21,603 nucleotides of DNA from JOPF133 sp052144935 (GCA_052144935.1 JBKQPR010000074.1:1-21603); one strand, 5' to 3'; counted from the first letter of the stretch, positions 1 to 8,076 are shown. The notes: generated by a model not told the origin, from the letters alone. Made by a program: numbers and translations.

Positions 1-39
1 GAATTAGGGGCGCGTGCACAGATTGGACCGGATAAGCCC

Positions 40-117
40 ACAAAAACCGGCCAAACTGTTTGGTTATAAGTCGCTTACGCTGAATATTTCGGTTCAAACA
101 GTTTGGCCGGTTTTTGT
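40..117. repeat. Perfect 23-bp inverted repeat with 32-nt spacer
   Basis: Bases 40-62 and 95-117 are exact reverse complements, with an A-run at the outer end of the left arm and a T-run at the outer end of the right arm. The spacer 63-94 is AT-richer than its surroundings and holds a short imperfect palindrome (TAAG/CTTA). A GC-rich stem bordered by A and T runs fits a bidirectional intrinsic terminator for whatever lies left of the window and for the minus strand. The unusually long arms and loop would also fit the ends of a tiny non-autonomous element. No coding sequence overlaps it. Confidence 0.8.
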
Positions 118-415
118 TATCATATCGGAAACTGGTGGGAGCCGCGTCACTGCATAGTCCCCGACCTGGAGAAATGCCGGCGGTCCGGAACGCCGGCCCG
201 GCTGGGGATGCATTTCCGATTCGCACAGAGCCATGGGGCCGGCTATTTCGACGCCTGTTGCGGACCCGCGGCATCGGCAACCGCTCCCTGCTGTCGCGGC
301 TCTGAAGGCGCCGGAGGTGGGACCTGATCCCGCACCGCTCCCCACCCGGCCGGTTCCGCGGCCGCCGCCTCCTTTGCTAACCGCCCGCCCGGACGGTAGT
401 CTAACGAACAGCCGG
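118..415. other. Non-coding leader region upstream of the sigma factor
   Basis: No convincing gene is seen. An upstream in-frame ATG at 233 would extend the sigma factor by 61 residues of Pro/Arg-rich sequence with no family resemblance, so it is read as non-coding. A GGAAC (187-191) resembles an ECF -35 element, but no matching -10 element is clear, so a promoter is not called. Confidence 0.5.
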
Positions 416-1012
416 ATGGAGCCGACCGATCGAACCTTCGTCGCCCGGACGCGTGCGGGGGACCCCGACGCGTACCGGGTGCTGGTGGAACGCCACGGCC
501 GCGCTCTCTTCCGCCTGGCTTTTCGTATGACTGGCAACCAACAAGACGCCGAGGACGTGGTCCAGGAAAGCTTCCTGCGCGCCTACCGGCAAATCTCGAA
601 ATTCGACGAGCGGGCCAGCTTCGGCACCTGGCTGTACCGCATCGCCGCCAACTGCTCGCTCGACCTGGTCCGTTCGCGCAAACGGCGTTCGGAACACCAG
701 CCGCTGACCGGTGAATCGCTCAGCGGACACGGTGGGCACCCCGAGGACCCCGTGCTCTCGCTCCCTTCGACCGATCCGACCCCGGAGCGCGTGGCCCTCA
801 GTAGCGAGGTGCGCGACCGGCTGGCCGAAGCTATGAACGAATTGAGCGCCACCGAGCGCACCGCCTTTGTGCTGCGGCATTTTGAAGGCATGCGGATCGA
901 GGAAGTCAGCCGTGTGCTGGAGTGCCAGCCGGGAGCGGCCAAGCACAGCGTGTTCCGCGCCGTGCAGAAGCTGCGGCGGGCTCTCGAGCCGGTGATGGGG
1001 GTCGCGCGATGA
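416..1012 (+). CDS. ECF-family RNA polymerase sigma factor (RpoE-like)
   Basis: 198-residue sigma-70 family factor of the extracytoplasmic-function type, directing RNA polymerase to stress or envelope promoters. Region 2 (about residues 18-92) shows the usual pattern: RLAFRMTGNQQDAEDVVQ, then FLRAYRQI, FGTWLYRIAAN and a basic RSRKRR end. A poorly conserved linker (93-130) follows, then region 4 (about 135-192) with LSATERTAFVLRHFEGM and a helix-turn-helix ending in a basic QKLRRAL. The ATG at 416 was chosen because the protein then begins just before region 2. Its stop overlaps the start of the next gene by four bases (ATGA), so it is co-translated with its probable anti-sigma factor. Family assignment is firm; the signal sensed is unknown. 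Confidence 0.93.
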   Translation: MEPTDRTFVARTRAGDPDAYRVLVERHGRALFRLAFRMTGNQQDAEDVVQESFLRAYRQISKFDERASFGTWLYRIAANCSLDLVRSRKRRSEHQPLTGESLSGHGGHPEDPVLSLPSTDPTPERVALSSEVRDRLAEAMNELSATERTAFVLRHFEGMRIEEVSRVLECQPGAAKHSVFRAVQKLRRALEPVMGVAR

Positions 1013-1809
1013 ATCACCTGACCGAAGAAGAACTGATCCTGCACTACTACGGCGAAGACGAAAGCGAAGGCGAGGGCGGCTCGCTGGACGCCGAGCGGCA
1101 CCTGGAAGCCTGCGAGGGCTGCCGCGCCTTCTACGCCTCTCTGCAACGTGTGCTCAACGTGGTGGACACGCTCCCCGTGCCCGAGCGCGGGCCGGAATAC
1201 GAAACCGAGCTGTGGAGCCGCATCGTGCCGCACCTTGGGCCGCAGCTTGCGCGCAGTGCCCGCCGGCCCTTCCGGCTTACCTGGACCGCGCCCTGGCGCT
1301 GGGCCGCCGCAGCCACTGCCTGCGCCGGCCTGATGGTGCTGGCTTTTCTGGCCGGGCGCGCCTATCCGCCGCGGCATCCCGCCGCGCCGATGGCCGCCGC
1401 CGCCGATCCGCAGACCGGCGAGCGTGTCCTGCTGGTGGCGGTGGGCGATTATCTGGAGCGCTCCCAGATGGTGCTCATCGAGCTGAGCAACGCCAGCCCC
1501 CAACGTGCGCTCGACATTTCCTCCGAGCAAGCGCGCGCGGCCGACCTGGTGAGCGAGAGTCGCCTCTACCGGCAGACCGCCGCGCATACCGGCGATACGG
1601 CGGTGGCCAGCCTGCTCGACGAGTTGGACCGGGTTCTGTTGGAAATCACGCACGCCCCCTCGCAGCTTTCCGCTGCCGAGGTGGAAACATTGCGCCAACG
1701 GCTGGAAGCCGAAGGCATTCTATTCAAAGTCCGGGTGCTGGGATCGAAGGTCCGCCACCAGGAAGAACCGTCTGCGAGCGCACCGCCCGCGGCGCACGGA
1801 AAACTATAG
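1009..1809 (+). CDS. Membrane-anchored zinc-finger anti-sigma factor
   Basis: 266 residues. The cytoplasmic N-terminus has the anti-sigma zinc-finger signature HxxxCxxC (His31, Cys35, Cys38; context HLEACEGCRAF), which in this family binds and silences the cognate ECF sigma factor. A single membrane segment follows at about residues 98-116 after basic and Trp-rich residues. The roughly 150-residue C-terminal part should be outside the membrane. It is helical and charged (ERSQMVLIELSNASPQRALD; LLDELDRVLLEI) and has no recognised domain; it may be the sensor. The ATG at 1009 overlaps the sigma stop, which fits a coupled sigma/anti-sigma pair. Exact signal and release mechanism cannot be read from the sequence. 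Confidence 0.9.
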   Translation: MNHLTEEELILHYYGEDESEGEGGSLDAERHLEACEGCRAFYASLQRVLNVVDTLPVPERGPEYETELWSRIVPHLGPQLARSARRPFRLTWTAPWRWAAAATACAGLMVLAFLAGRAYPPRHPAAPMAAAADPQTGERVLLVAVGDYLERSQMVLIELSNASPQRALDISSEQARAADLVSESRLYRQTAAHTGDTAVASLLDELDRVLLEITHAPSQLSAAEVETLRQRLEAEGILFKVRVLGSKVRHQEEPSASAPPAAHGKL

Positions 1810-1823
1810 CGAAGGTTAAAACT

Positions 1824-3908
1824 ATGACGATCGTTTGCACTCTGACGACCCTGGGCGGTCTGCTGGCCGCCTCGCTGGCGTTGGCGCAACCCCCCGCGCC
1901 GCCCGCCCCTCCGGCGCCGCCCGCGGCGGAGGCTTCACCAACTCCGCAGGCCGCTCCCGCGCGGCCCGCCCGCCCGGCTCGGCAGGCCGCACCGGCCCTC
2001 GCGCCGGCTCTCCCAGTTGCGCCCGCGCCGGAATGGGATGCGCCGCCCGCTCCGGACGCCCCTCCCGCTCCGCAGGCTACGCCCGCGCCAGCGCCCGCTC
2101 CTCCGGCTGCCTCCGCGCCGGTGTGGGATGCGCCGCCCGCTCCGGACGCCCCTCCCGCTCCCCAGGCTGCGCCCGCGCCCGCGCCACTCCCCCCAGCCGC
2201 GCCCGCCGTGTGGGATGCGCCGCCCGCTCCGGATGCCCCTCCCGCTCCGCAGGCCGCGCCCGCGCCGCGCCCCTTCCCTGCGCCAGCCGTGTGGGATGCG
2301 CCGCCTGCTCCGGACGCCCCTCCAGCTCCGCAGGCCGCGCCCGCGCCGCGGCCCTTCCCTGCCGCAGCCGCGTGGGATGCGCCGCCAGCTCCGGATGCCC
2401 CTCCCGCTCCGCAGGCCGCGCCCACACCCGCGCCGCGCCCCTTCCCTGCGCCAGCCGTGTGGGATGCGCCGCCCGCTCCGGACGCCCCTCCCGCTCCCCA
2501 GGCCGCGCCCACACCCGCGCCGCGCCCATTCCCTGCGCCCGCCGTGTGGGATGGGCCGACGCCCCCTCCGAGCCCCACGCCCGAGGCCATGCAACAGTTG
2601 GAAGACTACGCGCGCCGGGCAGCCGAGAAGGCCGCCGATATCGAGAGCCTTATGCCCGAGATCGAGGAGCGGGTCGCCAAGGCCAAGGAACGCGCCGACG
2701 AATTCGCGGCTAACGCACCCTTCTTTTCCCCGAAGATCGCCGGAGGCTTGTTCCAACAAAGGGTCGGCGCGCCGCAACGCCGCAATGGCAGCGAGGACAG
2801 CCTTTACGAGGCCGGCAAGCGGGCCCTCGACAGCCATCGCTGGGACGAGGCGCTCGAAGACTTCAACCAAGTGGCCTCCCGCGCCGGCGCGCGCGCCGAT
2901 GCCGCCTGGTTCTGGAAGGCCTACGCGCTGAACAAGCTGGGCCGCAGCGACGAGGCTGTGGCCGCCATCGCGGAGCTGCGCAAATCCTTTCCCAACAGCC
3001 GCTGGCTGGACGACGCCAAGGCGCTGGAGCTGGAAGTCCAGCAAGCCGCCGGTAAGCCGGTCTCCCCCGATCAGCAGGCGGACGAGGACTTGAAGCTGAT
3101 CGCCATCAACAGCATCATGCAGTCCGACCCCGACCGCGCCATCCCGCTGCTGCAGAACCTGCTGAAAAGTTCTACCTCGCCCAAGCTGAAGGAGCGCGCG
3201 GTCTACGTGCTGGCGCAGAGCGGCTCGCCCAAGGCGCACGAGGTGCTGGAGCAGATCGCGCGCGGCGCCGGCAACCCCGACCTGCAGGTCAAGGCCATCG
3301 AATACATGCGCCAGTGGCGCCGCCAGAACGAAAACAATCCCAACCTGCTGCCGGAGATTTACGCTTCCACCAGCGATCTGGCGGTGAAACGGGCCATCCT
3401 GAACACCTACGGCTCGTACCGTGACTACGACCACCTGTTGCAGGCGGCCAAGGCCGAGAAGAATCACGACCTGCTCCTGCAGGTCTACGGACAGCTCGGC
3501 AACAATAACGGGCAGCCGGAACTCTGGCAGCTCTACCAGGCGGAGACTTCCGCCGACGGCAAGACGCAGATCCTGGAGTTCATGTACCAGAACGGCAACG
3601 TGGACAAGCTGGGCGAAGTCGTGCGCACCGAAAAGGACCCCAAAGTGCGCAGCACCGCCATCCGCGTGCTGGCGCAGCAGAAGGCCAATACCGCCGATAC
3701 GCTGGTGTCGGTTTATGGCTCCGAGCAGGACGAGAAGATCAAGCAGACGATAGTGGACAGCCTCTACAGCCAGCGCAATGCCAAAGCCATGGTGGACCTG
3801 GCGCGCGCGGAGAAGGACCCCAAGATGAAGCTCAAGATCGTGGACCGGCTGGGCAACATGAAATCCAAGGAAGCCTCCGATTACCTGTTGGAGCTTTTGT
3901 CCAAATGA
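1824..3908 (+). CDS. Exported Pro/Ala-repeat protein with TPR-like and HEAT-repeat domains
   Basis: 694 residues. The N-terminus MTIVCTLTTLGGLLAASLALAQ looks like a signal peptide, so the protein probably acts in the periplasm. Then come a Pro/Ala-rich domain with WDAPPAPDAPPAPQ-type repeats (about residues 71-245), a charged helical stretch likely to be coiled coil (about 254-300), a TPR/YbgF-like segment (about 326-400; LYEAGKRALDSHRWDEALEDF), and HEAT-type helical repeats to the C-terminus (about 420-690; for example KDPKVRSTAIRVLAQQ). The start is 14 bases after the anti-sigma stop, with GAAGG at 1811-1815 as a plausible ribosome binding site. As third gene of a sigma/anti-sigma operon it may be a regulon effector or may modulate the anti-sigma factor; this is inference. 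No enzyme motif is seen. Confidence 0.85.
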   Translation: MTIVCTLTTLGGLLAASLALAQPPAPPAPPAPPAAEASPTPQAAPARPARPARQAAPALAPALPVAPAPEWDAPPAPDAPPAPQATPAPAPAPPAASAPVWDAPPAPDAPPAPQAAPAPAPLPPAAPAVWDAPPAPDAPPAPQAAPAPRPFPAPAVWDAPPAPDAPPAPQAAPAPRPFPAAAAWDAPPAPDAPPAPQAAPTPAPRPFPAPAVWDAPPAPDAPPAPQAAPTPAPRPFPAPAVWDGPTPPPSPTPEAMQQLEDYARRAAEKAADIESLMPEIEERVAKAKERADEFAANAPFFSPKIAGGLFQQRVGAPQRRNGSEDSLYEAGKRALDSHRWDEALEDFNQVASRAGARADAAWFWKAYALNKLGRSDEAVAAIAELRKSFPNSRWLDDAKALELEVQQAAGKPVSPDQQADEDLKLIAINSIMQSDPDRAIPLLQNLLKSSTSPKLKERAVYVLAQSGSPKAHEVLEQIARGAGNPDLQVKAIEYMRQWRRQNENNPNLLPEIYASTSDLAVKRAILNTYGSYRDYDHLLQAAKAEKNHDLLLQVYGQLGNNNGQPELWQLYQAETSADGKTQILEFMYQNGNVDKLGEVVRTEKDPKVRSTAIRVLAQQKANTADTLVSVYGSEQDEKIKQTIVDSLYSQRNAKAMVDLARAEKDPKMKLKIVDRLGNMKSKEASDYLLELLSK
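2034..2560 (+). repeat. In-gene tandem repeats encoding WDAPPAPDAPPAPQ units
   Basis: Repeat units begin at the TGG codons at 2034, 2124, 2211, 2292, 2373 and 2460, with a degenerate seventh at 2547. Unit lengths are 30, 29, 27, 27, 29 and 29 codons. The first 14 residues are identical in all six full units, while the following Pro/Ala/Arg/Phe linker varies. The last two full units are nearly identical at DNA level, suggesting recent slippage or recombination. The reading frame is preserved throughout. Confidence 0.92.
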
Positions 3909-5074
3909 CACGGGCATGGCGAAGTGGGGCAGCCAATCCTGGCTGCCGCCGGCTTTTGGCCGGGCTTTCGGCCGATGGCGGCGAGCGAAGATTTGCGCCT
4001 CGCCCCCAGGAGCCGCCTCAAAAGGCGGCTGCGGGCAAGATTGCCCGCCCCACGACCACGGCCAGCCGGGTCTCGTGCAACACCGGATTACTGGTCTCGC
4101 TGTGCCTGGCCGCCCTGCCCCTGGCCGCGCAGCCCAAACTGCTGGTCAACGCGCGGGTGGATACGCGCTCCGCCTCGGCGGGCTTGGACGCCGCGTTTCG
4201 CGCGCTCCTGGCGCAGCAGCCGCAGCCGGCCTGGATCGGCTACAGCGTGCCGGCGGTGCGCAATGGCGGGCTGGGCTGCGAATACGTGCGCGACGGCTTC
4301 TCTTCGCCGGGGGTGATCCATCTGGAGCCGCCTGACCACGCGGTGGTGCTGTTGCGCGTGGAATCGGGCGCGGTAACGCGCATCCGCAGCCTCTCGCCGG
4401 ATTGCGAGATCGACGCCGGCGGCCTTCCGGTGCATTGGCTGACGGACGTCCCGGCGGCCCAGAGCGTGGCCTTGCTGGCTTCGCTGATTCCCACCCGCGA
4501 GGTCACCGGCGACGGCGCGCTGAGCGCCATCGCCACGCATAACGACCCCTCGGCCGACGCCGTGCTGGACCGCTACCTGGCGCCCAACCAGCCGGAGACG
4601 TTGCGCGTGCGCGCGGTCTCGTGGATGGGCTCGTGGCGCGGGCGGCACGGCTTCGAGGCGCTCAAGAAGATCATCGCCGAAGACCCCGACGGCCGCGTGC
4701 GCGAGCGGGCCGTGACCGCCCTGGCTTCCAGCAAGGAACCCGAGGCGGCCCCGCTGCTGGTCTCGCTGGCGCGCGGCGACCAAAACGCCCGCATTCGCGA
4801 GCAGGCCATTTCGTCGCTGGCTTCCAGCCGCAAGTCCATGCCGGGCGCCATCGAGACGTTGAAGGCGATCATCTCGACCGACCGCGACCCGCAGGTGAAG
4901 CGGCGGGCCGTTTCGGCGCTGCTCTCGCTGCCGGATGGCGAAGGCGTCCCGCTGTTGATCGAAGTGGTGAAGACTACCCAGGACCCCGAAGTGCGGAAGC
5001 AGGCCATGACCACCCTGGGCAACTCGCGCGACCCTCGGGCGACCGCGTTTTTCGAGGAAGTGCTGAAGCGGTGA
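3905..5074 (+). CDS. Exported HEAT-repeat protein with an element-derived N-terminus
   Basis: 389 residues from the ATG that overlaps the previous stop (ATGA). The C-terminal half (about residues 225-389) is a run of HEAT/PBS-lyase-like repeats, for example DPDGRVRERAVTALASSKEPEAAPLLVSLA-type units, which usually bind proteins. The middle (about 80-220) is unassigned and has three cysteines. A hydrophobic signal-like stretch GLLVSLCLAALPLAAQ lies at about residues 60-76 instead of at the N-terminus. The first 50 or so residues are read from a hairpin-rich repeat (3924-4053). No ATG, GTG or TTG lies in frame just before the signal stretch, so the true start is uncertain: either translation runs through the element or a rare start is used. 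It is paralogous in style to the preceding HEAT protein and is probably co-transcribed with it. Confidence 0.75.
   Translation: MTRAWRSGAANPGCRRLLAGLSADGGERRFAPRPQEPPQKAAAGKIARPTTTASRVSCNTGLLVSLCLAALPLAAQPKLLVNARVDTRSASAGLDAAFRALLAQQPQPAWIGYSVPAVRNGGLGCEYVRDGFSSPGVIHLEPPDHAVVLLRVESGAVTRIRSLSPDCEIDAGGLPVHWLTDVPAAQSVALLASLIPTREVTGDGALSAIATHNDPSADAVLDRYLAPNQPETLRVRAVSWMGSWRGRHGFEALKKIIAEDPDGRVRERAVTALASSKEPEAAPLLVSLARGDQNARIREQAISSLASSRKSMPGAIETLKAIISTDRDPQVKRRAVSALLSLPDGEGVPLLIEVVKTTQDPEVRKQAMTTLGNSRDPRATAFFEEVLKR
3924..4053. repeat. Multi-hairpin REP/MITE-like element between two coupled genes
   Basis: The outer ends GTGGGGC (3924-3930) and GCCCCAC (4047-4053) are reverse complements. Inside are local palindromes: 3929-3946 (GCAGCCA/TGGCTGC), 4011-4030 (AGCCGCCT/AGGCGGCT, loop CAAA) and 4031-4048 (GCGGGCAA/TTGCCCGC, loop GA). 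This architecture is typical of small palindromic intergenic elements. Here it lies in frame within the 5' end of the second HEAT gene. The GCGGGCAA hairpin half recurs in similar form near 10076 and 10130. Confidence 0.7.
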
Positions 5075-5260
5075 ACCAAACTGCATGGCACCGCCCTGAG
5101 CGCCGTGTGCCACTCAGCTTGATGTCCCCGGTGCGGTAGACCGTGCCGCGCATCGGGCAGAATTTCGGATGACCATCTTGCGCCGCCGCTTCAAGTCCGA
5201 ATTGGCCGGCGCGGTGAAAACGGTGGGGCAGAGAAGGCCGTCGATCCGCGTCGCGGGTGG

Positions 5261-5266
5261 TATGGT
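5261..5266 (+). promoter_or_regulatory. Putative -10 hexamer TATGGT (leaderless start of the Uma2 gene)
   Basis: TATGGT ends six bases before the ATG at 5273, and no Shine-Dalgarno site fits between. This is the same geometry as at 9346, 9327(-), 12235 and 19825. Four of six bases match TATAAT; no clear -35 is visible. Confidence 0.45.
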
Positions 5267-5272
5267 AATGAC

Positions 5273-5782
5273 ATGGGCGTCGAGACACTGCTCCCGCTTG
5301 AGGAATACCTGGACAGATCGTATTCTCCCGACCGGGAATATCGCGACGGCGTCCTGGTGGAGCGCAACTTGGGAGATAAAGCACACGCGTTGTTACAGTT
5401 GCTGCTCGGGGCATACCTGGCCCGGCGGCGCAAGCAGTGGAACATCCAGATCTACACGGAACTGCGCGTGAAAGTGCGCCAGAAATGGTATCCGATCCCC
5501 GACATCTGCGTCTATTCGCTGCCCGACTTCGAGGGCCGGTATCCTTCCCAGCCGCCGCTGCTGTGGATCGAGATCCTCTCGCACGACGACCGGATGGTGG
5601 ACGTGTGGGCCAAAGCTACGGAGCTGGTGGAGAACGGCGTGCCGTACGTCTGGATCATCGACCCCAAGACGCTCGAAAGCGAGCTCTGGACAGCCGGCGG
5701 CATTCAGCAGGTCGCGGACAAAACGCTTCGCATTCCCGATTCACCGATCGTGATTCCGCTGCGGGACGTGATGGACGAGTAG
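5273..5782 (+). CDS. Uma2 family (DUF820) restriction-endonuclease-like protein
   Basis: 169 residues. The family has a PD-(D/E)XK nuclease-like fold and is abundant in cyanobacteria and acidobacteria, usually with no known target. Seen here: PIPDICVY (Asp77), then PPLLWIEILSHDDR (Glu100), then the family's closing motif GVPYVWIIDP (about 122-131). The N-terminal LPLEEYLDRSYSPDREYRDGVLVER also matches the usual opening. Length is typical (about 180-200 in relatives), so it appears intact. It stands alone between the HEAT operon and the VWFA gene; nothing in the context indicates a substrate. Nuclease activity is family inference only. Confidence 0.88.
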   Translation: MGVETLLPLEEYLDRSYSPDREYRDGVLVERNLGDKAHALLQLLLGAYLARRRKQWNIQIYTELRVKVRQKWYPIPDICVYSLPDFEGRYPSQPPLLWIEILSHDDRMVDVWAKATELVENGVPYVWIIDPKTLESELWTAGGIQQVADKTLRIPDSPIVIPLRDVMDE

Positions 5783-5818
5783 GCAACCGCATCGGGCAGG
5801 CGAGGGACGGCGCGCCCA

Positions 5819-5824
5819 TATAAT
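5819..5824 (+). promoter_or_regulatory. Consensus -10 box TATAAT five bases before the VWFA gene
   Basis: A perfect TATAAT lies at 5819-5824 and the ATG is at 5830. A transcript starting the usual 6-7 bases downstream of the hexamer would begin at or beside the start codon, implying a leaderless mRNA. No -35 consensus is evident at the expected spacing. Confidence 0.6.
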
Positions 5825-5829
5825 GGCTT

Positions 5830-7515
5830 ATGGCAACCGCGCGCCATAGCCTCGCACTGCTGATACTCGGCGGTCTCGGCACGCTCGGCGCTCTCCTTCT
5901 CCGCGCCCAAACACCCGCGCAAGAGGTTGTCATCCACACTCACCCTTACTCTCCTCCCTCGATGATTCTCCGCGCCGAGTCCAACCTGGTGGAGGCTGGA
6001 CTAACGGTTCGAGACTCGCTCGGCCACGCCGTCGGCGGCCTCCACGCATCCGATTTTGTTGTCTTCGATAATGGAGTTCCCCAGCAAATCACCGCTTTCT
6101 CCGAGCTCCGGCCGGAACCCACCCCGCCCACCACCGAGCGGGCCGCAGGGAAGCCACCCGAGACTGTCCCTCCCGCCAACATCCCTCCGCCACAACCGAA
6201 ATTCGTCACCTTCTTCTTCGACGATTTTCATGTGCCCAACGGCTCGATGCTGTTCGTGAAGCAGGGGGCGCGGGCATTTATCGCGGAGGGCGTGAAGCCA
6301 GGGGACCGCCTGTCGATCGTCACCGCGTCCGGCCAGGGCGACCTCGATTTCACCACGGATGCCAAGGTGTTCGCCGCGAGACTCGAACACCTCAGCTCGC
6401 ACGTGCGCCCCGTGGTTACGCACTACTGCGGAGTCAGTCCCATCGATTCCTACATCTTTCTCCACAATCTGGACGGCCAGATCGTAGAGGCGGCGATCGC
6501 GGCCGCCATGAAGTGTGCCAATTGCGGCCAAGGCGACTCAGCCGCGCAGTGCCGCATGACCGCGTACGGCATTGCGCAGGAAGCCGCCAGCACGACCTGG
6601 GAACAAGTACGGGCGCTATCGATCGACACGCTCGACGCGCTCGGTTACGCAGCGAAGAGATTATCGCAGATGAACGGAACGCGCATTCTTGTGCTGACCT
6701 CATCCGGCTTCCTGCTGCGGCCCGGCGTGCCGCCTGAACTTCAGCACTTCATCGACGGAGCCGTCCGCTGGAACATCGCCGTTCACGCGATCGGCGCGCA
6801 GGGTCTCGATGCGCGTATGGGCGGTCCCAAGGACTCCCTGCGCCGGTCTCTCCCTTTGATGCCCCTCCAGAACATTGCCAACGGCACGGGCGGCCACTAT
6901 TTCAAGGACACCAACGACCTCGCCGGCGCCATGGAACTCGCCGCCAATCCCGAGGTCACCTATCTGCTGGCCTTCAATCCTGGCAGCCGCGACGGCAAAT
7001 TTCACACCCTGAAGATCCGCTTCAAATCCAAACGAGAGGACTCCATCCAGTTTCGCCCTGGCTACTTTTCGCGGCTGGACGATCCCAAGAAGGAGCTGTC
7101 CGCGGGTGCTCCCATGGACGACGCTGTTTTCTCCAAAGAAACCTTCCGTGATGTTCCCGCGACGGTGGCGCTGGCCGCCGGGCAGCCGAAGGATGGCGCG
7201 ATCGCGGTTTCCATCCGCGTCACCGTAGATGTGAATGGATTGCGATTCGGAACCGCCAACGGCCGCCACGTGCAGCAAATCGTCTTCCTGATGACGCTGC
7301 TCGACGCCAACGGCAGATTCATCACCGGCAAGGAATCCATCATGGACCTGGCGCTCACGGACGAAAAACTCGCCTCGCTCAAAGAGGACGGATTGAAGGC
7401 CGTCGCGACACTGAACGCCCCCGCCGGGATCTACCAGGTCCGCACGATCGTGCGCGAAGGGATGAAGGGCAGCCTCACCGCGTCCACAGCGGCGGTTGAA
7501 CTGCGCGCCAGGTAG
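5830..7515 (+). CDS. Secreted VWFA-related domain protein, acidobacterial type
   Basis: 561 residues, matching the acidobacterial VWFA-related family. A signal peptide spans residues 1 to about 26 (LALLILGGLGTLGALLLRAQ). An N-terminal beta module follows (about 48-95; LVEAGLTVRDSLGHAVGGLHASDFVVFDNGVPQ), then a proline-rich linker (95-122). The von Willebrand A-like domain starts at KFVTFFFDDFH (about 124-134) and includes GDRLSIVTASGQGDLDFTTD. The canonical MIDAS DxSxS is replaced by DDFHVPNGS, as is common in this family. It continues through RILVLTSSGFL and YLLAFNPGSRDGKFHTLKIRF into a C-terminal beta region. A cysteine-rich insertion (about 199-240) is notable. Such proteins are thought to mediate protein binding outside the cell; no specific partner can be named. 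Monocistronic, with its own promoter. Confidence 0.88.
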   Translation: MATARHSLALLILGGLGTLGALLLRAQTPAQEVVIHTHPYSPPSMILRAESNLVEAGLTVRDSLGHAVGGLHASDFVVFDNGVPQQITAFSELRPEPTPPTTERAAGKPPETVPPANIPPPQPKFVTFFFDDFHVPNGSMLFVKQGARAFIAEGVKPGDRLSIVTASGQGDLDFTTDAKVFAARLEHLSSHVRPVVTHYCGVSPIDSYIFLHNLDGQIVEAAIAAAMKCANCGQGDSAAQCRMTAYGIAQEAASTTWEQVRALSIDTLDALGYAAKRLSQMNGTRILVLTSSGFLLRPGVPPELQHFIDGAVRWNIAVHAIGAQGLDARMGGPKDSLRRSLPLMPLQNIANGTGGHYFKDTNDLAGAMELAANPEVTYLLAFNPGSRDGKFHTLKIRFKSKREDSIQFRPGYFSRLDDPKKELSAGAPMDDAVFSKETFRDVPATVALAAGQPKDGAIAVSIRVTVDVNGLRFGTANGRHVQQIVFLMTLLDANGRFITGKESIMDLALTDEKLASLKEDGLKAVATLNAPAGIYQVRTIVREGMKGSLTASTAAVELRAR

Positions 7516-7722
7516 GCCATGAGGAGGAGGGCCGGTAAACCGGTTCTTTACTGGCCAATCTGTGCCTATTTCTCTTCAGGAGGCCTTTGGCTCAGCTTCT
7601 CAAAGAGGCTGCGGATTCGAGTCAGGCGGCGGGATAACAGAAGAAGTTGTTTGTTTGGATGGGGCCAGGAGTTGCCCATACAGACCCAGGAGCCGGAGAG
7701 CGGCAGTGAGCCGGAGCCCAAC

Positions 7723-8076
7723 CTAGCCGCTGAAGCCGGCGGGAATGGTTCCCGACTGGCCAACCTCCCTGCCGAAGTAGCGCATGACATCGGCGCTGGA
7801 GAAACTCAGCATTCCGTGCCACACCAGCAGGGGCATCAGCCGCTTCAGAAACTCCGCCTGACGGACCGCCACGCCGGTGGCCCACTCGGATTGATAAAAC
7901 GTCCAGTAGTAGCTGGCCGGATAAGGCTCGAAGATCGTCTCGTGCAGAGGGTTCAACTGCCGAGCAAATCTTTCCAGCAACTCCGTCCGGTTGGTCCGTA
8001 GCTGTTGATCCAGCAGTTGCTGTGCCCTGGCGTAGTCTTCGATCCAGACAGAGCAATTGCCTTGCTGGCGGGTATT
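7723..8076 (-). pseudogene. Truncated remnant of a conserved hypothetical gene
   Basis: The minus-strand frame is open from 8076 to the TAG at 7723-7725 and encodes protein-like sequence (LLDQQLRTNRTELLERFARQ, NPLHETIFEPYPASYYWTFY, LMPLLVWHGMLSFSSADVMR). Just upstream in the same frame are several stops, and no good start codon precedes the conserved part (only a TTG at 7980, inside it). From memory this resembles the N-terminal part of a hypothetical family frequent in Solibacter-like genomes, in which the conserved sequence continues past the point where this copy stops. I therefore read it as a decayed, C-terminally truncated copy. Function unknown; family recall is moderate. Confidence 0.6.

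Noticed and set aside
233..415. Longer N-terminus of the sigma factor from ATG 233
   Set aside because: The extra 61 residues are Pro/Arg-rich without family match; region 2 begins right after ATG 416.
2034..2560. CRISPR-like array at the regular repeats
   Set aside because: Repeats are in-frame codons with no unique spacers, and no cas genes are nearby.
1935..3917. 660-codon minus-strand open frame opposite the HEAT-repeat gene
   Set aside because: It is a GC-skew shadow: low-complexity Gly/Arg repeats opposite the Pro/Ala domain and no domain signal, while the plus frame has a signal peptide and HEAT repeats.
7519..8001. 160-codon plus-strand frame after the VWFA gene
   Set aside because: The opposite strand holds conserved protein-like sequence (7723-8076), and the plus product looks random.
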